A stretch of DNA of 5,724 nucleotides from Alphaproteobacteria bacterium (lineage in GTDB: Bacteria; Pseudomonadota; Alphaproteobacteria; Rhizobiales; Aestuariivirgaceae), in assembly GCA_026400595.1 (NCBI GenBank), contig JAPLOT010000252.1, positions 1-5,724 of the forward strand, written 5' to 3'. The notes under the pieces are model-generated. The model was not told where the DNA came from. It ran no database searches and worked only from the letters and a program-made list of their open reading frames with translations. The first letter of the stretch is position 1; each line of letters starts with the position of its first letter. Position numbers and translations under genes: made by a program. This document shows positions 1 to 3,883 of the stretch, piece after piece.

Positions 1-317
1 TCCCACTTCTGCGAGGCCATGTTGTCGATGGCGGCGCGCTGTTTGGTGGCCGCGAGTTCGCCGTCGAACCAGGTGATCTCGACGTTCATCAGCTTGCCCC
101 AGGCTTCCGCAGCCTGCTTGCCCTGTGCGCACCAGGTCGCCTGCAGGCCGGCATTCGAGAAGGCCGCCTTCATCGGCTTCCCAGCTGGGGCGAGTGCCTG
201 CGCCATGGCAGGATCGAAACCGGCATCAGCCAGCAAGGCTGCGCCGAGCGCGGTCGCGCCGAGTTTCTTGAACACGTCACGGCGGGTCGCTGCTTCCTTG
301 ATCAGATCATTCAACAT
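1..317 (-). CDS. Sugar-type ABC transporter substrate-binding protein, Tat-exported (N-terminal part, runs off left edge)
   Basis: Seen: the reverse strand from an ATG at 317-315 stays open to the window edge, giving 105 codons. The protein begins MLNDLIKEAATRRDVFKKLG. T11-R12-R13-D-V-F-K17 fits a twin-arginine motif, followed by an Ala/Leu/Gly-rich stretch (about 19-34) and a likely signal peptidase site after A39-Q40-A41. The mature part starts with a beta strand (KAAFSNAGLQATW), then an amphipathic helix and a second strand (VEITWFDGE), then TKQRAAIDNM. This is the opening of a type I (ribose-binding-like) periplasmic binding protein. The start is supported by GGAGGAGG nine bases upstream. 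Family knowledge: such proteins deliver sugars or similar ligands to an ABC permease/ATPase. Inference: divergence from mtnK suggests a methylthioribose or other pentose-like ligand. Two thirds or more of the gene is missing, so ligand-binding residues cannot be judged. Confidence 0.85.
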   Translation of the reverse strand, partial: MLNDLIKEAATRRDVFKKLGATALGAALLADAGFDPAMAQALAPAGKPMKAAFSNAGLQATWCAQGKQAAEAWGKLMNVEITWFDGELAATKQRAAIDNMASQKW

Positions 318-326
318 TGGCTTGGT

Positions 327-334
327 CCTCCTCC
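327..334 (-). promoter_or_regulatory. Strong Shine-Dalgarno of the binding-protein gene
   Basis: On the minus strand GGAGGAGG lies nine bases before the ATG at 317. It is the best ribosome-binding site in the window and fixes that start. It fits a periplasmic binding protein, which is usually made in excess over its permease. Confidence 0.8.
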
Positions 335-354
335 AAGTCCCGTGCCGGCGTAGC

Positions 355-376
355 ACCTGTCTGCGCGCGCACAGGT
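355..376. repeat. Hyphenated inverted repeat ACCTGT-N10-ACAGGT
   Basis: Perfect 6-bp arms flank CTGCGCGCGC; the inner part contains the self-complementary TGCGCGCGCA, offset by one base from the outer centre. It lies 38-59 bases upstream of the binding-protein start, so it would be in or near its 5' leader, either as an operator or as an RNA hairpin. The ten-base spacing (centre-to-centre 16 bp) is compatible with a dimeric repressor, but no family can be named. Confidence 0.4.
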
Positions 377-432
377 CGATTGCATGTTTGCTTTGGTGTG
401 CGGTGCTGCATCGAACCTTCCATCAGCTTCGC

Positions 433-453
433 GCCTTTGTCTAGCCTTTTGTC
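433..453. repeat. Near-tandem repeat GCCTTTGTC-TA-GCCTTTTGTC
   Basis: Two copies differ only by one extra T in the second. They are followed at once by GTACAAT, so TTGT-CGT-ACAA forms a small interrupted palindrome at the right end. Function is unknown; it may be a duplicated protein site or a slippage product. Confidence 0.4.
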
Positions 454-464
454 GTACAATTCAT

Positions 465-480
465 GGTGCTGCAGAGCACC
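465..480. repeat. Inverted repeat GGTGCT-GCAG-AGCACC, operator or hairpin
   Basis: A perfect 6-bp stem with a four-base loop. Its left half (GGTGCTGCA) recurs in direct orientation at 402-410, exactly 63 bp (six helical turns) away, and the AGCACC half also occurs at 352-357. The repeated use of one half-site across the divergent region is more suggestive of a regulator than of a terminator: no T-tract follows on either strand. Confidence 0.45.
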
Positions 481-524
481 AATCGATGCTGCGTCTGCGA
501 AGTTGCCCAGCTTGCGCGCAGCCC

Positions 525-554
525 GCGAGTCATGCCGCAGAATGTGGCGAGTCA
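525..554. repeat. Direct repeat GCGAGTCA with 22-bp period upstream of mtnK
   Basis: GCGAGTCA occurs at 525-532 and 547-554, about two helical turns apart, ending 63 bases before the chosen mtnK start. Same-face spacing is what a cooperatively bound activator or repressor would use. The chance of such an 8-mer pair is not negligible in a GC-rich region, so confidence is limited. Confidence 0.35.
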
Positions 555-617
555 CACTGGACAAGCTGTGCCGATTTCGCTCTTGATATGACCACGCCAC
601 ATCAACACGCACATGAC

Positions 618-1904
618 ATGACCACATCCGTCGAACGGCCGGAAGGCTATCTCCCGCAATCTCCATCCACACTGGCCGCATATCTGTCATGCGTCGCCGA
701 TGTCGCGCGCATTCTCGGCGGAAATCCTGAAGACTGGACAATTCGGGAAGTGGGCGACGGCAATCTCAATCTTGTCTTCATCGTGAAAGGGCCCATGGGC
801 GGAGTCGCGGTGAAGCAGGCCCTGCCCTATGTGCGGCTCGTCGGCGAAAGCTGGCCTCTGCCGCTCACGCGCGCGCATTACGAACACATGGCCCTCAGCG
901 AACAGGCACGCCTGAACGGATCGCTGGTACCGCGTGTCATCCACTACGATCAGTTGCAGGCGCTCATCGTGATGGAACTGCTGGAGCCGCATATCATCAT
1001 GCGGCGCGGCATGATCGCGGCGACCGTCTACCCGAGGTTCGCAGAAGACATTTCCAGCTTCATGGCCAACACGCTCTTCTTCACATCCGACCTGGCGCTG
1101 CCTGCGGATCGAAAGAAGCAGATGATCGCTGCCTTCGCGGGCAATACCGCGCTCTGCAAGATCACCGAGGACCTCATCTTCACCGATCCTTACCGGGTCG
1201 CCGAACTGAACCGCTGGACATCGCCCCAGCTTGACGGCTTTGCCCGGCGCTGGCGGGAGGATGCAGAACTCAAGATCGCAGTGTCCCGGCTCAAGCTGAA
1301 GTTCCTGTCCTCGTCAGAGGCCATGCTGCACGGTGACCTGCACACCGGATCGGTCATGCTGACCGCGGACGAGACCCGCATCATCGACCCGGAGTTCGCC
1401 TTCATGGGACCCATGGGCTTCGACGTGGGCGCCGTGATCGCCAATTTCCTGATCAACTACCTCTCCCACGACGGTCACGAAGAGTCGCCCGGCGCGCGCG
1501 ATGCCTATCGCGACTGGGTTCTCGTGACAGTCGAAGCGATCTGGACCATGTTCCGCTCCAAGTTCCTCGATCTCTGGCGCAGCAATGGCACAGGCGATGC
1601 TTACCCCGCCAGTCTCTTCGCTGATGCCGCGGGCGCTGCGGCACTCGAGGCAGAGCGCGAAGCCTACATGGAGCGGCTCTGGCGCGACACCATCGGTTTC
1701 GCGGCGGCCAAGATGATCCGCCGCGTTCTGGGTCTTGCGCACAACATCGATCTCGAGTGGATCAAGGATCCCGATGTGAGGGCATCCTGCGAGGCCCGCG
1801 TCCTGACCCTCGCCCGTGACCTGATGGTGAACACACGGCACTATCCCGAAATCGCTTCGGTGACGGCTGCGGCGCGCGCGATCCGGACGCAGAAGCTGAT
1901 TTAG
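618..1904 (+). CDS. mtnK: S-methyl-5-thioribose kinase
   Basis: Catalyses ATP-dependent phosphorylation of 5-methylthioribose to its 1-phosphate in cytoplasmic methionine salvage. Seen: 428 residues with an aminoglycoside-phosphotransferase-type kinase fold. REVGDGNLNLVFIV forms the nucleotide-binding loop and KQALPYVRLVGESWPL follows with the conserved Lys. The catalytic loop HGDLHTGS (bases 1329-1352) and the metal-binding DPEFAFMGPMGFDVGA (from 1386) match the MTR-kinase signature rather than antibiotic kinases. NRWTSPQLDG and ITEDLIFTDPY are also family-typical. The length agrees with rhizobial homologues as I recall them. Start choice: ATG at 588 would add MTTPHQHAHD, and the frame stays open to 384, but conserved sequence begins shortly after 618 and codon use before it is not coding-like. 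Neither ATG has a Shine-Dalgarno. The stop overlaps that of convergent mtnA. The neighbouring isomerase gene confirms the pathway. Confidence 0.93.
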   Translation: MTTSVERPEGYLPQSPSTLAAYLSCVADVARILGGNPEDWTIREVGDGNLNLVFIVKGPMGGVAVKQALPYVRLVGESWPLPLTRAHYEHMALSEQARLNGSLVPRVIHYDQLQALIVMELLEPHIIMRRGMIAATVYPRFAEDISSFMANTLFFTSDLALPADRKKQMIAAFAGNTALCKITEDLIFTDPYRVAELNRWTSPQLDGFARRWREDAELKIAVSRLKLKFLSSSEAMLHGDLHTGSVMLTADETRIIDPEFAFMGPMGFDVGAVIANFLINYLSHDGHEESPGARDAYRDWVLVTVEAIWTMFRSKFLDLWRSNGTGDAYPASLFADAAGAAALEAEREAYMERLWRDTIGFAAAKMIRRVLGLAHNIDLEWIKDPDVRASCEARVLTLARDLMVNTRHYPEIASVTAAARAIRTQKLI

Positions 1905-2998
1905 CCGGCACGCTCTGGAAAGGCCTTGGCGATGGCGGCGCGGTTGGCCGCGATCACGCCGCGCTCGGTTATGAGGCCCGTGACGTAACGCGCCGGCGTT
2001 ACGTCGAAGGCGTAGTTCGCCACCGGCGAACCCTCCGGAACGATCTCCACCGTCTCGATTCGTCCGTCGCGGGTACGGCCGGTCATCTGCGAGACCTCGC
2101 TGCCGGAGCGTTGCTCGATCGGGATTTCTTTCACGCCGTCGACGACGCGAAAGTCGATGGTGGGCGACGGCAGCGCCACATAGAATGGCACGCCATTGTC
2201 ATGAGCGGCGAGCGCCTTGAGATAGGTGCCGATCTTGTTGCAGACATCGCCCTGTGCCGTGGTCCGGTCGGTGCCGACGATCGCCATGTCGACGAGCCCG
2301 TGCTGCATCAGGTGTCCCCCTGTGTTGTCGGGAATCACCGTGTGGGGCACACCGTGATGCAAGAGCTCCCAGGCCGTCAGGGAAGCGCCCTGATTGCGCG
2401 GCCGCGTCTCGTCCACCCAGACATGGATGGGAAGGCCCGCGTCATGCGCCGTATAGATCGGGGCTGTAGCGGTGCCCCAGTCGACGGTGGCGAGCCAGCC
2501 GGCATTGCAGTGCGTGAGGATGTTGATGCGCTCGCCAGGCTTCTTCTTCGCGGCAATGGCCTTGATGATCTCGAAACCGTTCCGCCCGATCGCCTTGTTG
2601 ATCTCGACATCTTCGTCGGCGATCTCGGCCGCACGCCGGTAGGCCGCGGAGCGCCGGTCCGAAGCACGCAAGGGCTGCAGCGTCTTTGCCATCTCGTCCA
2701 GCGCCCATTTGAGATTGATCGCGGTCGGGCGCGTTACGACCAGCGTGTCATAGGCCTTGGCCAACGCGGCGTCGGACGCCTCGCGATGCATGGCAAGAGC
2801 CATCCCGTAAGCTGCCGTCACGCCGATCAGCGGCGCGCCCCTGACCAGCATGTCGCGGATGGCGACCGCCGCATCCTCCACCGTCTTCAGGTTCACGGTC
2901 TCGAACACATGGGGAAACCTGGTCTGGTCGATGATCTCGACCGACCATCCGTCGCCTGCGGGCCAGATGGTGCGGTAGGCTCTGCCGTTGACGTTCAT
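1901..2998 (-). CDS. mtnA: S-methyl-5-thioribose-1-phosphate isomerase
   Basis: Converts methylthioribose-1-phosphate, the MtnK product, into methylthioribulose-1-phosphate. Seen: 365 residues, full family length, eIF2B-like fold. Conserved blocks in order: RGAPLIGVTAAYG (53-65), TRPTAINLKWAL (89-100), ILTHCNAG with catalytic Cys164, VWVDETRPRNQG (193-204), IVGTDR with catalytic Asp244, GDVCNKIGTY (250-259), and FDVTPARYVTGLITERG near the C-terminus. Both catalytic residues sit four positions after those I recall for the Bacillus enzyme (Cys160, Asp240). The ATG at 2998 has GGGAG seven bases upstream; a second ATG four bases earlier (3002) is in another frame and gives only a shadow. The gene lies 59 bp downstream of the LuxR-type gene on the same strand, so cotranscription is possible, and it is convergent with mtnK. 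In Bacillus subtilis mtnA and mtnK are adjacent; the convergent order here is unusual by comparison. Confidence 0.96.
   Translation of the reverse strand: MNVNGRAYRTIWPAGDGWSVEIIDQTRFPHVFETVNLKTVEDAAVAIRDMLVRGAPLIGVTAAYGMALAMHREASDAALAKAYDTLVVTRPTAINLKWALDEMAKTLQPLRASDRRSAAYRRAAEIADEDVEINKAIGRNGFEIIKAIAAKKKPGERINILTHCNAGWLATVDWGTATAPIYTAHDAGLPIHVWVDETRPRNQGASLTAWELLHHGVPHTVIPDNTGGHLMQHGLVDMAIVGTDRTTAQGDVCNKIGTYLKALAAHDNGVPFYVALPSPTIDFRVVDGVKEIPIEQRSGSEVSQMTGRTRDGRIETVEIVPEGSPVANYAFDVTPARYVTGLITERGVIAANRAAIAKAFPERAG
1982..2005. other. Perfect 10-bp stem / 4-base loop hairpin inside the 3' end of mtnA
   Basis: Arms GACGTAACGC and GCGTTACGTC flank GCCG on the plus strand, with no mismatch. It encodes D-V-T-P-A-R-Y-V of the conserved C-terminal MtnA motif, so the palindrome is built within coding constraint. 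It lies 78 bp past the mtnK stop, in a place where no intergenic terminator can exist because the genes overlap. It has no T-tract on either strand, so it is not a classical intrinsic terminator; it could stabilise 3' ends or attenuate read-through of the mtnK transcript. Confidence 0.45.
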
Positions 2999-3019
2999 GC
3001 ATTCACTCCCGGGCAGGAA

Positions 3020-3032
3020 GGTCTAACAGACC
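3020..3032. repeat. Short inverted repeat GGTCT-AAC-AGACC between the regulator gene and mtnA
   Basis: A perfect 5-bp stem with a three-base loop lies in the 59-bp gap, ten bases upstream of the mtnA Shine-Dalgarno (GGGAG, 3010-3006). No T-tract follows in the direction of transcription, so it does not look like a terminator. It may be a minor intercistronic hairpin affecting mtnA expression, or chance. Confidence 0.3.
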
Positions 3033-3057
3033 GCGCATGGCAATCAAGCCGCGCCCG

Positions 3058-3666
3058 TCAAGCCTCGTTCGAATAGAAAAAGGCGATGGCCTGCGAGCGG
3101 TTTCGAAGCCCCAGCTTCTCATACAGATTGCGCAGGTGAAACTTCACCGTATTGATCGAGATGCCGAGATCGGCAGCCAGTTCCGTGTTGGTGCGGCCGC
3201 GGGCCAGTGCCGCCAGCATCGCCTTTTCGCGCTCGGTCAATGTCTCGCGCGGATCGCGCTTCAAACTCCGCACGTCGACATACGGGAACACCATCCGCCC
3301 TTTGGCAACCGTCGCGGCCATGTCCAGCAGCTGATCCTGCGGCAGGTCTCGATTGCAGAAACCGGCCGCTCCCGCGGCCATCGCCCGGCGCGGCACTTCC
3401 ACATCGTTGGACGCGGCGTAGACGATGATTCGCGGCGCGTCCGGCCGATCACGCAGGATTCCGAGCAAGCGCTCTGCGCCAAGCTGCGGGACAGTCCACT
3501 CGACGATACCGATATCGACGGGAACGCGCAGGCAGGTCTCGAGAAACCCCTCCGCGGTTTTGCTCGTGGCGACCAGCGTGAACCGCCGGTCGCGCTCGAA
3601 AAGCTCGGCAAGGGCCTGCAGCATCAGGGTATTGGGATCGGCAACAATGAGACTGCACGGTTGCAT
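3058..3666 (-). CDS. LuxR/NarL-family transcriptional regulator with degenerate (pseudo-)receiver domain
   Basis: Seen: 202 residues with the NarL/FixJ two-domain layout. A receiver-like domain (about 5-120) precedes a LuxR helix-turn-helix (about 142-200: LTEREKAML, then TNTELAADLGISINTVKFHLRNLYEKLGL). The DNA-binding half is fully canonical. The receiver is not: the usual phospho-acceptor in a D-L-x-M-P context is Glu56 (IVEWTVP), the switch Thr is replaced by Ala84 (IIVYAAS), and the usual GYLLKD Lys becomes Arg106 (GFCNRD). Only one residue of the acidic pair near the N-terminus is clearly kept (VADP, Asp10). From family knowledge, such receivers usually do not accept phosphate and may be locked active or sense another input. 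Divergent position from sgaA and a duplicated motif between them suggest it controls the serine-cycle genes; mtnA downstream may be cotranscribed. No sensor kinase gene is visible. Confidence 0.9.
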   Translation of the reverse strand: MQPCSLIVADPNTLMLQALAELFERDRRFTLVATSKTAEGFLETCLRVPVDIGIVEWTVPQLGAERLLGILRDRPDAPRIIVYAASNDVEVPRRAMAAGAAGFCNRDLPQDQLLDMAATVAKGRMVFPYVDVRSLKRDPRETLTEREKAMLAALARGRTNTELAADLGISINTVKFHLRNLYEKLGLRNRSQAIAFFYSNEA

Positions 3667-3671
3667 AACCT

Positions 3672-3700
3672 ACCCTAACGGGCAGGAAGCAAGCTGTCAA
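3672..3700 (-). promoter_or_regulatory. Candidate sigma-70 promoter of the LuxR-type gene, possibly giving a leaderless transcript
   Basis: On the minus strand a perfect -35 TTGACA (3700-3695) is followed by a 17-base spacer and TAGGGT (3677-3672) as a weak -10. Only five bases separate this from the ATG at 3666, so initiation at normal distance would start at the A of the start codon. The same TAGGGT could alternatively act as a weak ribosome-binding site for a transcript from further upstream. Confidence 0.45.
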
Positions 3701-3714
3701 TGCTGGTTTACCCA

Positions 3715-3728
3715 CCTATTAAAATAGG
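3715..3728. repeat. Inverted repeat CCTATT-AA-AATAGG
   Basis: Perfect 6-bp arms with a two-base centre directly abut the first copy of the 32-bp tandem repeat, within the AT-rich block. It is 15-28 bp upstream of the regulator's -35 candidate. It could be an operator, an autoregulatory site or an UP-like element. Confidence 0.45.
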
Positions 3729-3792
3729 AGTAATACTACCCGATCGGATGCCAAAAGACTAGTAATACTACCCGATCGGATGCCAAAAGACT
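3729..3792. repeat. Perfect 32-bp tandem duplication upstream of sgaA, candidate regulator sites
   Basis: Two identical 32-bp units run head-to-tail, at 3729-3760 and 3761-3792. Each starts AGTAATACTACC, contains the perfect palindrome CCGATCGG (3740-3747 and 3772-3779) and ends ATGCCAAAAGACT. Each also has a half-symmetric AGTA-A-TACT at its left end. A 32-bp period is close to three helical turns, so both palindromes face the same side. The flanks diverge immediately, so exactly two units are present. Location between the divergent regulator and sgaA, upstream of the sgaA promoter candidate, suggests tandem activator sites. A recent replication-slippage duplication with no function is the alternative. 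Confidence 0.9.
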
Positions 3793-3805
3793 GGTTTTAC
3801 GGGTG

Positions 3806-3834
3806 TTTGCAGGTTCGGTCGACCCGTTCATAAG
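3806..3834 (+). promoter_or_regulatory. Candidate promoter of the sgaA-mtkA operon
   Basis: TTTGCA (3806-3811), a 17-base spacer and CATAAG (3829-3834) give matches of four of six to both consensus hexamers. Start of transcription would fall near 3841, leaving a leader of about 43 bases. The spacer contains the palindrome GGTCGACC (3817-3824). The weak -35 fits a promoter that needs an activator bound upstream, where the tandem repeats lie. Confidence 0.45.
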
Positions 3835-3846
3835 CGTCACAATGAC

Positions 3847-3862
3847 TCTGGGATGAACCAGA
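3847..3862 (+). repeat. Short hairpin TCTGG-GATGAA-CCAGA in the sgaA leader
   Basis: A 5-bp stem with a six-base loop lies about ten bases before the sgaA Shine-Dalgarno. If transcription starts near 3841 it would be almost at the RNA 5' end, where a stem can protect the message. The stem is short and could be chance. Confidence 0.3.
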
Positions 3863-3871
3863 CATGAAGAT

Positions 3872-3878
3872 GGGAGAG
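3872..3878 (+). promoter_or_regulatory. Ribosome-binding site that fixes the sgaA GTG start
   Basis: GGGAGAG (core GGAG at 3873-3876) sits seven bases before GTG at 3884. The ATG codons just upstream (3864, 3870) are out of frame and the sgaA frame has a stop (TGA) at 3854-3856, so GTG is the only suitable start. Confidence 0.7.
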
Positions 3879-3883
3879 ACGCA

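Larger units (their letters stand above)
318..617. other. Divergent intergenic region between the binding-protein gene and mtnK
   Basis: About 300 bases separate the two divergent starts. Both strands carry open frames here (plus strand from 384, minus strand 741-307), but neither has a recognisable motif and both look like GC-driven shadows. The region holds several short repeats listed separately: a hyphenated palindrome at 355-376, GGTGCTGCA at 402-410 and 465-473, a near-tandem repeat at 433-453, a hairpin at 465-480, and a 22-bp-period direct repeat at 525-554. TACAAT at 455-460 resembles a -10 element but has no acceptable -35 at normal spacing, and I found no convincing sigma-70 promoter on either strand. 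The density of symmetric elements suggests shared control of transport and kinase genes; that is inference. Confidence 0.6.

Noticed and set aside
455..460. TACAAT as a -10 element for mtnK
   Set aside because: The only nearby -35-like hexamer (TTGTCT at 437-442) leaves a 12-base spacer, too short for sigma-70 recognition.
384..617. Upstream extension of the mtnK frame
   Set aside because: The extra 78 codons are Cys/Ala/Arg-rich, lack family similarity and have irregular third-position composition; MtnK proteins begin close to 618.
307..741. 144-codon minus-strand frame overlapping the binding-protein start and mtnK
   Set aside because: It overlaps two real genes in other frames, and shows no motif or ribosome-binding site.
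618..1904. Aminoglycoside phosphotransferase (antibiotic resistance) reading of the kinase
   Set aside because: HGDLHTGS and DPEFAFMGPMGFDVGA are methylthioribose-kinase signatures, and mtnA lies alongside.
2111..3076. 321-codon open frame on the plus strand opposite mtnA
   Set aside because: mtnA has complete family motifs and both catalytic residues; the opposite frame is His/Arg/Gly-rich shadow sequence.
3037..3678. 213-codon plus-strand frame opposite the regulator gene
   Set aside because: The minus-strand product has a complete LuxR helix-turn-helix; this is its antisense shadow.
3842..3856. Four-codon upstream frame ATG-ACT-CTG-GGA-TGA in the sgaA leader
   Set aside because: It has no ribosome-binding site and begins about at the predicted transcription start; nothing supports translation.
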